Part shown: in pieces, positions 35,541 through 48,043 of the stretch
Layout: each line of letters starts with the position of its first letter
How positions within the stretch are numbered: the stretch's first letter is position 1
Assembly (NCBI GenBank): GCA_003290165.1
Contig: QNQO01010698.1
Location: 30,810-94,809, forward strand
Direction of reading: 5' to 3'
From: Berberis thunbergii
Taxonomy: Eukaryota > Streptophyta > Magnoliopsida > Ranunculales > Berberidaceae
DNA: 64,000 nt
The notes under the pieces: generated by a model
Told to the model about the DNA's origin: nothing
Seen by the model: the letters and a program-made list of their open reading frames with translations, nothing else
The model's database searches: none
Translations under genes and position numbers: made by a program

Positions 35541-38500
35541 ATGCCGTCCGTCCCGATCTCAGTCTCATCCAAGAAACAAAAGAAGAAATCAAAACACACA
35601 CTCAAAGACCTACAAACCCTAGGTCATCAACTCCTCTCTTCTCGAGCTCACATCAATAACCTCCCTCGCCTCCTCACTTTCATATCTCCTTCTTCACCTC
35701 CTCACTACGTCCTCGAATCTCTTCTCACCCTCCAATCCTTCTTCATCCCTCTCGTCTCCGACCTCCCTTCCTCCTCCTCCTCCTCCAAAGATGTCTCCAC
35801 TCAAGACCCTGAATTGGTTTACAAGACTTGCTTCGTTCCAAGTTTGATGAGTTCATGAGGGCTCTAATTTGTTTAACAGTTTCTTCAAACGCTGAAGAGA
35901 CCGTAAGAGTGAGTTTTTTTTCTTCCCCTTTTACTTTTATTTAATTTTCCAACTCAATTTCTTGATATCGATTTCGAAATCTTGTGTTTCTAGGATGTGG
36001 CATTGGATGCGATAATGGAGTTTGTCAAGTTGGGGAAAGATGGGAAGTTTCAGACTGTTATCTATCACAGGTTCCTTAAGACTATAGTAAGTTGCATTTC
36101 GATTCTAATGATTGAAAATTTGTATCTTTATGGTTCTTGTATTGGTCTAGTTTGAATTTGTAGCAATTGCAGTTAACTTACTATTGAATTTAACCTGGTT
36201 TTCGGACTTTGTGGTTCAAGCGAATTAGAAAAAACAATACCCCAGGTCCCCAAGTAGCATTACAACTTTCTTTAAGAGGTCTATTTTTGTTCAGGTCATT
36301 ATAATTGGGACATTTTTTTGCCATTTTGTTTTCGTTTAATTATTTCATCAATTGCAGGTCCTTTCAAACTTGACAATTGATATCTTACTGGACTCGCTTG
36401 CGTCAAGATTTTTCAAGTACATGGATATCTGGTATGGCCTTATTTTGGTTAAAAGTTTAAGCTGTAGTTCCCTATAGAAGTTGCTTAGAGCATCTCTAAC
36501 AGCCTCCCCATGGAGACTCTCTAAATTTAATAAAATACTATAAACTAAGGGGCTCTTTGCTCATTCTCTAGGGAGTTTGGCATTTGATCCTCTTTGCCCA
36601 CTCTCTAGGGAGTTTGGCATTTTCCCATTCATCTTCTTTAAAGTGTGTAGGGTCATAGCTTTAAAATAGTTTGAAATTTAAAAAGTTTGTGTAACCCACA
36701 AAATAAAACAATAAACAAAGATTTAGTGAGCCAAAATGCCTAACTACATTTAACTAATGAATCTCCTTGGAGGCTCCCCATGCCACCTAGGATAGGAGTC
36801 TCTTGGAGCATTTTTTTTTTTCATCCTCTACTAGCTAAATCTTGCCACCTAGACAAGGAGCTCCTTGTAAGGAGGCTGTTGGAGATGGTTATCCATCGAT
36901 TTCATACACATATGTTAGAGAATGAGTGAGCTGGAGAGATGTATATACAGGTGTGAATGTATCCTTGTATTTTGGATGTAAACTCATCCTCATCAAGCAA
37001 GCGAGAGGAATTCTCAACTCATAAATTGATTAATGTGTTAATAGTAATATACAAAAGTTATGCTAGGCTTTTACAATACACATAAGATAAAATATACACT
37101 GTTTTAATGCATTCCTAAAAATGGTCAAAATGTAACAAACTAACATGCATAGTTACGCCTCACGCTTAGAGGTTTACGGCTTATGCTTTTACGCTTTTCA
37201 TATGCTTTATTGCTGATGTGTGACATGTTTTGGGTATATTGTAACTTTTTTAGTTGTTGTGATAATGTGTTAACTTACTATATATATATATGACACTTTT
37301 ATTTGTAGAATTATGAGTTATCTCTATCAATTTCTTAATTATAAATAATAGTTGAATATTTGTATTACTTAAACATACACTTCTAAAAGGGTCAGGCCTC
37401 AGGCATTCATCCATTGGAACACCTTTGCGTTTACAAACCTTGGAGCAAATACATGTTCACAAGTTGTAACAATTATGATGGGAAGACCATTGATATCCGC
37501 AACTCTAGTGGTGCTGCATTCTACAGGCATATACATATAATCTTGTTTAGCCACTCATTAAAAAAATTCCCAGGCAAAAATTTGCTTATTGCGGTCAATG
37601 ACGCCCTTTGTAGCCGATTTTTTTAATCAAAGAAGATGCCTTCTTTTTCTTGAACTTTCTTTACAAATGATTTATAATTAAGTTACTTAGCTGTTATAAG
37701 TTTTCTCTTGCATTCATTATTTTTGTTGCCGTGCTAGTAGTATCCTTCCTTCAGTTTGTGTTTTTGTTGTCATTCTGAAATTTACTCTGCATACTCAATC
37801 TTACTTGTATCAATAATTATTCCCCTTCTCAAGCCAATTTTCTTGTGCAGTTATTTTACATACATTAGCTTGCACAAGTTTGCCAAGAGTTTGGAGTCGA
37901 CCAATATAAGTGGTATGTTTACTTCAAGGGAACACGTTGTGCAAAATTTATATGCTTTTGAATATGTTAGCACGGTCTCCTTATCATATGTCATTTGTTA
38001 TTTAGCTTTGATATTTGTATTTTCTTTGTCTACTCACTGATTTTGTTTTCTTAGTTATCACTAATGTGAGTGTCTCTGATGACGATGAACATATTTCAGA
38101 ACCAAGGTCAGTATCTTTTATGATTCTTTGGTTAGTTGTATCAAAACCTTGCTTTTGTACATTTTGTGATTTAATATACATTGAGTGAAACTTGTTCTAC
38201 AATCTTACAAGATACTCAACCAAATTCGTTCGTTTTGAAGAAATGTAGAGCTTGCTATTCACAAGATACATTATGTTCTATCACGCATCCCTCCTTTTGA
38301 GACACAAGAAGGAAAATCTGATTATGAGATGTGGAGCGAGCAAGGTGAGTAGTTTTATCCTTTCTTATATTTCTATTATCTTTATTGTCGGATTTTCAGA
38401 TATTTATAAGATTGAAATAAATTCCTTAAGCACTTCATGTGGAGTAGAACAAAGAATTAGTGAGGTGGAAATGTGGAATAGAAGGTTGCCATCGGCATGT

Positions 38501-41500
38501 GGTGACAAAAGGATGTGAATGTAAATGCACACACACACACACACACACAAATGTAGCTACAAGTACATGTTTAAGGAGATGTTTATTACATTTTTCTAAA
38601 GAGGTCTGTTAATTTGCCTTTGATTCCCTATGTAACACTACTTGCTTTTTTCTAGCTGATGATTTTATGCATGTCAATCCTTTTATAGGGTCTTGGAACC
38701 TAACTTCATTTATTATTGTATTTTAGGGCTCTCATTGAAAGAAGTTGATGGTAAAGGGTCAGACGATGCTTCATGTGTTAAAGGGTCGACAAAACAAAGT
38801 AAAGAACGTGTTTAATTATTTGGTTTATATGTTCCTGTGTATGCTATTTCTTTTTGTTACTTCAAATAATACTTCAAGAGCTCTATCAAGGTTTAGGTAA
38901 TAGAACAAATGAATGAATACTGGTCATCTGTGACTGTCAGGTTCATTATACCGCTCTATTTATGTGCAGGATGCTAAGTATGCTTCTCCTAAAGGTAGTT
39001 TATAATTGTTGAAAGGAAAATAAAATATATTTAACAAGTGAAATGATAGGTTATATGCGTAAAAGGAGTTCCTCATTGATAGTATCTATTGCAAATCTTA
39101 CCAATGTACATATAGATTCAAGTCAAATGGTGCCTGGTTTAATAACTGAGTCTACATTTGGGCGGTTATAGGCATCACTAGATGAATATGATCCAACTGA
39201 TATCATCTGGTCAGATAAATTAGGATCAATTCTCGATTTGTCATGGTTTGATAAAATATAAGAACTCAGTATGTTTTTCTTGGTATGTATGTACCATACT
39301 TATGTATCATAGTTCTTTCTCTTTATTTTGTATAAATATGGTATTTTATGTCGTGCATAAAATATCCATCATAACCTGACTTACGTTGGCGTTCGATCAT
39401 TATTCACAAGAATCCTATCCATTGCCTTGTTGGATATGATCTGGCTTTACATGGATCCGGTTTGATCCATCGATATCAATTTCTGTAGATAAGGTAGTTG
39501 ATTATCTTGATCTATCTTTGTATGTTTCTAGGTGAGTGTATTGTAACAGTTCAAATTTGTTACAGGTTTTATTGACATTCCGAATTGTGAAGAAAATGAA
39601 ATTGAAGTTTACTAATGCATGGTTATCGTTTCTTAGGCTTCCTCTCCCCCTTGATGTGTACAAAGAGGTAAATGCTCAGTTCTACTCGTACATTATGATG
39701 TTTATGGTTATCTATCAACATAAGATTTTGATGTTACTTCATTATTATTTACGATTTCAGTCAAGTTCAGATAACTATGTTCAGTGATGATTCAGCTGTC
39801 TGTCTAACCTGTGTTCCCTTGTTATATACAGATTCTTGTTAGTCTCCATCAGACCGTTATTCCCTATCTCTCGAATCCAGTAATGTTATGGTAAACCCAA
39901 GTTGTAAGGATTTTTCAGTTTGTGATTTTTATCTGATCTTGTACTTTTAAGCTCAGACAGATTGTTAGATTGAGTGCCGAGTGGATCCTGATTTATTCTC
40001 TCCTGGTGTGCAGTGACTTCTTAACAAGATCATATGACATTGGAGGTGTTATCAGTGTAATGGCTCTTAGCAGTCTTTCATTCTTATGACACAACATGGT
40101 CTAGAATATCCAAACTTCTATGAGAAGCTGTACTTATTACTCGTGCCTTCTATTTTTATGGCGAACATCGAGCAAAATTTTTCCAGGTAAAGTTTTGAGA
40201 TGACCAATTGAAGTGGTTTATTTGCTTAATCTTTTAATGAACTTTTAGGGTCTGAGTTAGATCTGATTCAGTCTTTTTTTGAATGGAATGGATAGATTCA
40301 TCATCTGCTCAGACATTTGGCTATCTATTGATGTCAATTAAAAGCAGAAATATTTGAAGAAATTTGGGAGCTTAAAAACATCAGAAAAATTGAAAAAAAT
40401 TATGTTTTCTCATCCGCATCCCATCAGCATTTAACACCATGAAACTATTTCTCTGCACTCAATGGTTTCATTACAAAATATGAAAGCTGAAGGTCCCTAC
40501 CCTGCTTAAAGAGAACACACCTCTTTTCGCATGCTATTGGAATTTGGAAGAATAACAGTTCCTTTTTTTCCTGTAACTCTTATGTTTTCTTTATTCGCTT
40601 AACAAACAGGGGAAGTTTGATATATGACTTATGTAGCAAATTAGCAATGACCTTGAATATGTGTGTTTTAAGGCTACAAATCTTATATTTGCCAACTGAT
40701 CATTACTGTGGTGTCCAGCTTCTGGATTCATGTCTGAAATCACCTCTTCTTCCGGCATACTTGGCTGCTGCATTACTAAGAAGTTGAGTAGGCTGGCGCT
40801 TGTAGTTCCACCTTCAGGGGCCTTGGTTATTATTGCCTTAATTCATAACCTTCTCCGTAGACATCCTTCTATCAACTTTTTGGTTCACTGGGTAATGCTA
40901 CTGTTCTTATTTGTTTCAAAATTTCTTGGAACTTGTGAATTTTAGTTTACTAACTTGGACATATACAGCTGGTAATATTTGAATTCAATTATGATAGGGC
41001 CTGAATTCTAACTGAAAATGTGATATTATTTTAAGTCTTTACTGTAGGGGTGCAACTGGCGCTCAATGATTCTCGAAAGTATGTTAGTTATTGATTTTTG
41101 CAATAGTTATAAAAGGTTTTTTTCCCCGTCTCTAAGAGCATTTCTAATGCGCAACCTCAGTGGAAAACCCAAAGCTCAATGGGTTTGAGTTTTCAGCCCA
41201 AGCAGTTTGCCGTGTATATGGGTGGAGCTAAGCACACAAATAGTCTTGCACATGCATGCTTTCTTGCATGCCTAGCTCAAATGATAGATTTGACCCTTTA
41301 TCCAAATGACAAATAGTATTAAAAATGATTACCCCCTGCGCTCGAAATAGCTTTTTGACCTTTTTTTTGGATTTTGTTGAATGACCCATTGGAGTATAGC
41401 CACCCTCAACCTCAAACTGGTCTACCTTCTTGAGCCTGAGGTTGAGCTCTATGTGCTAATGTGCATGCAGACGTGCTTGGTGACAATGTTATTTACATAT

Positions 41501-44500
41501 TTATTTGGTTGAGTGGGTTTTCAAGTTGGTGGCCAACCTCTCTCTCCACCAAACACTCATGTTTTTAAATGTGTTTATATATATAATTTTATTTTATTCG
41601 ATGGTCGAGAGAATGGAGGAAAGGATCCTATCACAAGCATTTGTGCCTTGTGCTACACTTTCCTCTTTTTCATTTAGTGTTAGACATGGGATGAGCACAT
41701 CTCTCTGGCATATTTTTATACGGCTTCTTAAAGAAGGTCATGACACCATTTTTTTTTTTTGAGAGAGAAGAAATCATAATGCCCTGCTATTTCTGTGATA
41801 TATTAATATAATCCCACCCACAAAAAATAATAATAATAAATAAAATAAAAATTCTAGGACACGGAAATCTTTATGCTTGAAAATTCTTGTGTAGCTTCAC
41901 GTGTCCTTTCATGTTATTATTCTTTTATTAGTCATTTGTGCCCTCCAAGTTGTATACAGTTAAATAGGGATGGGTTGGTGTTAATTTAAGGCTTCTTCAA
42001 GGCACTATCTAAGACACTTAAACCTTTGTCCAATGGCACACACTTGATTCAATTGTCTTCATTATTGGAGAAAAGCTTGTGACTGTTGTTGTTTTCTGAT
42101 GGTTTTATTATGTTTACTAGTGTATTAGTCGTGCCGTTGGCACGACCATACACTTTTCACATAATACAGTGTCGACACACTGGTCCTTGGGTCGTGCCTT
42201 CGGCACTCCCCAAATATGGCACTATTGGATCTCTGTCTTCATTGGGCCTAATTTATAGGCTTGTGGGACATAATTTTGCCTATATGTAAGGATTAGGTTG
42301 ACTTGGCCTTATAAGAGAAAAATGAGGCATTCTTGAAAAGCCAAAGTCTTGAGGAGGGGCATTTAGTAATTTGGTGAATGGGGATGGAAGGGGGATTTTT
42401 GGGATTTGTTGAATGGGGGAGTGGCAATTTTGAAATTTTGCGAATGGGTAGGCGCAATATTGTAATTTGCCGAGGGATGGGCATTTTCATAATTTGGAGA
42501 ATTGGGAGGCATGGGAGGGCATTTTCAGGATTTGGTGAAGGGGATAAGTTTGAAAATTTGCGAATGTGCAAGGGCTGTAGCATAATTTGTCGAGGGAGGG
42601 GCATTTTCGGGATTTTGGTGAATTGGGAAGAGTAAGTTCGAAATTTTGGAAATGGGTAGGGGCAGTGTAGTAATTTGTTGAGGGAATGACATTGTCATAA
42701 TTTAGCTAACGGGGGGTGGTTGGGACGTTGTTGGAATTTGTTGAATGAGGAGGGGCAAGTTAATTGATGAAGGAATTTGGAGGGCAATTTCGAGATTTCA
42801 AGCGGCAGGCACATACAACCAGCCAGCTGATGAGTTACAGTTATAGATAAGATGGGATTTTATTATGTTCATAGGATTGTTAAATACTTGCTATTGTTTT
42901 CTGTTGGTTTTATTATGTTCGTGGGATTGTTAAATGTTGTTGTATTATTATTATTATTATTATTTGTTTTCTTAATGGTTGATAAGTTATTTATGATTCT
43001 TTTTTAAGTTGGGGTTCTTGTGCAGCAAACCGATGAAGAAGATGATCAGAATATTTCAAGAGAAGAAAATGAATCCACTGAGAGTGTAAAAGAGTCTGGT
43101 ACCGACACCAATACAAAACAAGGCATTGATCTATTTGATCCTGAAGAAAGCAATCCTGCAAAATCTAATGCCATGAGTGAGTAAACTGTACAGCTAAAAA
43201 TAGAATTGATTCTACTTGCTATATTAATTTTATCCACAACCTTTCAGATTTTGTATGGTTGGGAAAATTAAAGCCATCTCTAGTTTTCTACTAAATGATA
43301 CTCAGTTACTGTTTACTTACAGGAAGTTCACTGTGGGAAATAGAGACCCTTCGCAACCATTACTGCCCAGCCGTTTCTAGGTACTATTTCATGATTACTC
43401 ATTACCATTATTATCTCTCTGTATTGCAGAGTCCAGTTTTGTATTTAGGATTTTCTTACATTCTTGTGGTGCCAGGTTTGTTGAATCACTTGAAAGTGAC
43501 TTGACTGTTAGATCGAAAACTACTGAGATCACAGTTAAGGATTTCTGTTCAGGTTCCTATTCTACAATATTTGGCGATGAGGTACAGTTGTATTTTGAAT
43601 TCTTTTATTTATTTATTTAATTTTAAAATCAATAAAAGAGGACTTTTTATTAACAACTACAAATGAGGAGGAAAACGGTGATAGAGGGATTCATTGTAGA
43701 CTCCATGCCAACCACTGAGAATATATTTTGTTGCATTCTCAGCCAGCTAACATGCGATTATAAAATTGAATGCCTTTTAAGACACTGTATTCCCCCAAAC
43801 CCAAGTTACAATCCTGATTTCAGCTATATAAGTAATCTTGTTTCAGAAATTCTTTTGTTCCATTCTTGCCACACCTTCCTTGTACTACTTGAAGAAGGCG
43901 ATCCCATATCCATTACCGATGATCAAAAGCACTAGGCTGTTGAAAGTGTTGGAACTTCAGGCCTCAAAATCCCTCAACAGATTTGACCACAAATGCACAA
44001 TGCCCTTGTTGTGTTTGTCTGTATTATTAGGAATGTCTTTATGTTTTCGTAAAAGTTTCCGACCAAATATACCAGTAAATTGTTTGGCTCGGGATATCAA
44101 ACACATTGTCACAGATCCTGTAGTAGTCTAGTCACATCTCTAGGTTCAATCTTTCATCAACCAGATTGTGAGGGACATTCTCCAGTGTCAATTGTCTTGT
44201 GTAGTGATCATTTAGTCTGATTATGCTTGTTAATGACATGCTCCTAGCTCCATTTCTGCTTTTTTTCCCCTCAGGTCACAACTAATGTTTAATGGCTTTT
44301 ATTTGTTTAGTCTTCTTCCACGAACTGAAATTACCTACCAGTGCAATGATCACTTTATTTTAAAATTTTTTTTTATCATATAGTAATATATAGTAAGGGA
44401 ATATTTTTTACTTTGATGTTGCAAAATAAAACTCCTTTTAATTGACGTGTCATGCAGATCAGACGGAGGATAAAACAAGTCCCGCTTGCATTCTACAAGA

Positions 44501-44580
44501 TAATTCCATCTTCGTTGTTCTTGGACTCTGATTTTTCTGGTTGGACTTTTCCTTCGGAAGAGGCTGAGACGAAATCTTGA
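35541..44580 (+). CDS. NOC4: NOC4 nucleolar complex protein homologue, 16 exons, frame broken by single-base losses
   Basis: NOC4 pairs with NOP14 in 40S ribosomal subunit assembly in the nucleolus. Exons: 35541-35908, 35994-36086, 36358-36431, 37851-37912, 38055-38106, 38241-38344, 38727-~38809, 38970-38994, 39566-39667, 39832-39890, 40014-40186, 40719-40891, 43026-43176, 43323-43380, 43476-43581 and 44458-44580. Family landmarks are HLKDL-like TLKDLQTLGHQLLSSRAHI, MKLKFTNAWLSFLRLPLPLD, YDIGGVISVMAL, SSLWEIETLRNHYCPAVSR and FCSGSYSTIFGDE, with the usual C-terminal DSDFSGWTFP. Single bases are missing near 35830, 40077, 40164 and 40773. Each lost base makes the exon length one or two short of its expected phase. 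I could not join exons 7, 8 and 9 in one frame. There are no nonsense substitutions or lost exons, so sequence errors are as likely as true decay. The start at 35541 suits the family better than the in-frame ATG at 35418. Confidence 0.88.
36488..36888. mobile_element. Tourist/Harbinger-type MITE in NOC4 intron 3
   Basis: The left end GAGCATCTCTAACAGCCTCC and right end GGAGGCTGTTGGAGATGG are inverted repeats, flanked by TTA on both sides (36485-36487 and 36889-36891). A 3-bp TTA duplication is typical of PIF/Harbinger elements. The element is about 400 bp and has no coding potential. Confidence 0.75.
38528..38550. repeat. CA microsatellite in NOC4 intron 6
   Basis: Uninterrupted (CA)n of about eleven units between exons 6 and 7 of the NOC4 homologue. 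Confidence 0.9.
41130..41475. mobile_element. Possible MITE in NOC4 intron 12
   Basis: The left side reads GAGCATTTCTAATGCGCAACCTCAG and the right side has CTGAGGTTGAGCTCTATGTGC followed by TAATGTGCATGC, an imperfect inverted repeat. Size and terminus resemble GAGCATnnC-type MITEs. No clean target duplication was found. Confidence 0.4.
42340..42790. repeat. Degenerate minisatellite in NOC4 intron 12
   Basis: The basic unit is about 30 bp, for example GGGCATTTTCATAATTTGG followed by a GAATGGGGA-type spacer. Units alternate between GGGCATTTTC, GAAATTTTGCGAATGGG and GTAATTTGTCGAGGGA, giving a higher-order period near 120 bp. It sits in an insert that starts near 42119 with ACTAGTGTATTAGTCGTGCC. 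Confidence 0.75.
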
Positions 44581-45267
44581 AATGAAAATGAGTGTGTAGC
44601 AAAGAAAATCAGTTTGACAGTGCTCCTGAGCTCCAATTTCCAAGTGATCCTTGGGGTACCAATCACTATCATTTGTTGATTGTTGGATATGCGACTATCC
44701 AGCACAGTTTTGTAGGGTTTGTCACGATCTGTATTTAATTACAGAAAAAGAAAAAATACAGCTGTGGATTTGTTGTATTATCTGACAGAGTTAAATTAAT
44801 TTTACATGGTTTAACCATGCTTTTTTTTTTTTTTTGGTAAGGTAACCATGTTATTCCAACACTGTTGATTTGTGAGTTTGGAAATTTTTGAGCATTGAAG
44901 GAAGAAAATTGCAGGCATGAGTTAAATTAATTTTACATGGTCATGGTTTAACCATTATTCAAGCACTGTTGATTTTTGAGTTTTGAAATTTTGAGCATTG
45001 AAGGAATAAAAATGCAGGCATGACAACTACATGTGTCCATAAAAAAAGGCATGGATTACACCGAATTCAAATGAAAGTTATGCTTTAACAAGAACATAAA
45101 AACCATTCATCAAACTTTGTTTCCTTGTGCAATAAACTAAATTCTGAATCATTCTAAAAGAAAAATGATTTTTTATGCCTCTAATTAATGTGAGTCTAAA
45201 TATTATGGCAAGTCCAGCAGTAAATTATTCAAATATTAGTGAATCTTCAAGTAAATTGTTCAAATAT
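44581..45267. repeat. NOC4 3' flank with a tandem duplication at 44790-45025
   Basis: The block GTTAAATTAATTTTACATGG through GAGCATTGAAGGAA to GCAGGCATGA occurs twice, at about 44790-44920 and 44921-45025. The first copy contains an extra T-run. No gene was recognised in this stretch. Confidence 0.75.
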
Positions 45268-46996
45268 TAGTGGATCTCCCATTTTTTGGTTAGCATGGTC
45301 GCCCCATCCTGATCGTTATCTTTTGCATGTGTCATGCACGTGCCTCTTCAGATTTTTATGATGGCATAACTGCCCATAGATGTGCACTCCTACTGTTATT
45401 AACAAATTAGTGTTACCCCCAATTTGAGAAAATATATCTCAAGGATGATTTTGAAGGCTCTAATTAAAACCTCTCATCCATCTTCATCCCCCCCTCGAAA
45501 ATGAACCACCATCTCCTCTTACCTACATGATCTCCCTCTACAGCTTGAAATGAACCACCGTCCCATTCCACCACAACCTCCAACGCCACCATTACCCCTG
45601 ACCACGAAAACATTTAATTAATTCAAACCTACCACCATCTCATGACTTTCCCACCACCAAATTTTTACCCCGTTAAACCCACAAGTATCTTAAATGTACA
45701 ATACTCAACACTACAACTCATTTTACACATTCTCAATTCCATGTCTGTATGTTTCCCCACTCCACCAAATCCAAAATGGAATAACACACATGGCCATAGA
45801 CATGGTTGATTCCCCACACACATAGTTTTGAAAACAAATGATTTTGATGTATAGATTCAGAATGAAAAACAAAACAAAACAAAAAACTCAATAAAAGCAA
45901 AGCGGTGACAAAACCGAGCTTTGCTACAGAGCGAGGGAGGGAGCAAGGGAAAGGGGCGAGGGATGGGTGTAACCACTCATTATCCTCGGGATGAGCACAT
46001 CGTCTTGGAGATGCGTGCGAGCGCTCATCGCGAGGAGGATGGGTGGTTACACCCATCCCTCGCTCTCTTTCCCTCGACCCCTAGAATTTTCCGACAAAAC
46101 CACACACTCCATCTCTCTCTCTTTGCTTTTTTTTTTTTTTTTTCACCTCTCTTCTTCTGATCTCTATTTCTTCAACCTCTCTCTCCAAAAACTGATAAAT
46201 TTCAGTTAATGATTCACACATCCCACCACCACAAATCATGTCTTCGATCCAACTCCACCAAATCCCAAATTCCATTGCTTGAAATATCACATTTTAGGTA
46301 CTTTTGCTTCAAAATCTCTTATTTTGATTGATTCAAATTTATTAGTATCCAGACACCATAACAGACGTCCTGCACTCTCCATTTCACTTTCCTTTTTCTC
46401 CAAGCTCATTGTCCTATGCATCTACACCCAATGATGGCCAACCCAGGCCCTCATTATCAATAACCCCATTTCACATTCTCCTGTAAAGGATGAGGAATAA
46501 GAGGTGGAAAATAGGAAAGATTGTGACAAGGAGGGGAAAATCAGACTCATTTAATTAATATGATTAAAATATTTTTGTTAGGCATGCAAATAAAAGCGCA
46601 TACTGAACAAACCCGATGGAATCAAGTGTGCCAAAGAGACCACATCAGTGCTTAACATGACCACACCATTGGAGGTTGGCACAGACTGACGAGTCTTTGT
46701 TGTGGCTGTGAATGTAACTAGGTCCACGAAGGACAACAGATTGATAGAGAAGATATAACTAGGTAGAAATGGAACAACCCCATTTGAAGAAGTTTGTAAG
46801 TTTTGGGTCTTTAAAGAGAGATTTATGGAGGAAGAGATTGGGGGGTAACACTAATTTTTTTAAAACAGTGGGAGTGCATATCTAAGGGCAGTTATGCCAT
46901 TATGAAAAATATGGGGGAGGCACGTGTACAACACATGCGAAAGATAATGGTCAGGATGTGGAGGCCATGCCTGAACAAAAAGTAAGGATCCTCTAA
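45268..46996. mobile_element. Long-TIR non-autonomous DNA transposon, about 1.7 kb
   Basis: The left arm (about 45268-45425) and right arm (about 46841-46996) are inverted repeats of about 155 bp. Shared landmarks are GGATC at the outer end, GCATGG, CATCCTGA, GTGCCTC, ATGGCATAACTGCCC and TTAGTGTTACCCCC. No target duplication was clear and no transposase was seen. Long terminal repeats without coding suggest a Mutator-type derivative, but the superfamily is open. Confidence 0.75.
45948..46078. repeat. Internal hairpin within the long-TIR element
   Basis: The arm containing GCGAGGGATGGGTGTAACCAC is answered by GTGGTTACACCCATCCCTCGC. Arms are about 53 nt each with few mismatches, and the loop is about 25 nt around CATCGTCTTGGAGATGCG. 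Confidence 0.85.
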
Positions 46997-48043
46997 ATGA
47001 CCCTAATAATATGGAGGGTTAGCCCCCATTAATTCAGGTGAAACCCTAGTTGGGTGCCATTAATTCTGTTTATTTCGTCTAACCCCCATTTTAATGTTGA
47101 TCGTTAAGTCAATTGCTTTCACTACCAGAATTCATTAGTACTTTGCATTTTTTTTAAATACGCTAATGTGTCAAGCACATGATGGGTGCCAAACAGGAAT
47201 TCTAGAATATTGTGGGTGCCAAACGGTAAAATTTGGATCTCTCTTACTCTCTCATCTCTATATGTTTCGCAACTGCCAGCTGCCCCCTTCCTTTCCCCAT
47301 TATCTGTGTTTCTGTTGTCCAACATCTCAATAGAGTGCTATTACCAAGGCCAACCATCCCCGCATGGTAGGACAACCGATTTGCGTGAACAAACTTATAG
47401 TCACCAGGAGCCCACGGTCAATTAGAATGCCAACTGAACAAGGAGCAACCCCAATGCTTGTGTTGATTTATTTATTGATGGTTGGGTCCAGGTTGACGAT
47501 GAGTATACTTCAATTGGTAGCTCATCACTTTTCTTCATACGGTCTGAACTATATGAATATTTCTATGCATAGTGCTTGATGATAAAATGAGAAGGTTCTA
47601 AGGAAGGAAATCAAAGGCTTGAGTTTGATTTCGGTATAATGAATAGTGTTAGGAAAATTAACCAGACACTACTTGATATAAATTGAAGTATATATGAAAA
47701 GTATATACACGGTCCTTTCTATAGGCCAACAACCAAAATAAAAATGCTAATCTAGGCAACCTGGGATTAAATGCATAAGCAAATTAAAACAAACATAAAT
47801 ACCTAATTCCAATGTACATCAATATTAGACTCAAACAATGGAAAACTAAACCCAATTAGTACTTTCTCGAGTCTAAACCCTTGTCACACGCATAATACAT
47901 ATGTTTGCAATCAAAGAGAGAAATCGTTATTATTCATAGGTTGATATGATTATGTCGATTTACTCTTGCCGACTTACATGGTACAATTTAAATGGTGTAA
48001 AATTTGAATGAAGCACAAATGTAATGTGGTTCACTTGGATATG
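46997..48043. other. Intergenic DNA, nothing recognised
   Basis: AT-rich sequence without recognised exon, repeat or element boundary. Short open frames near 47190-47580 have no family resemblance. Confidence 0.4.

Noticed and set aside
45733..46290. Open frames on both strands across the hairpin
   Set aside because: Both derive from the foldback and purine/pyrimidine-biased DNA; no domain was seen.
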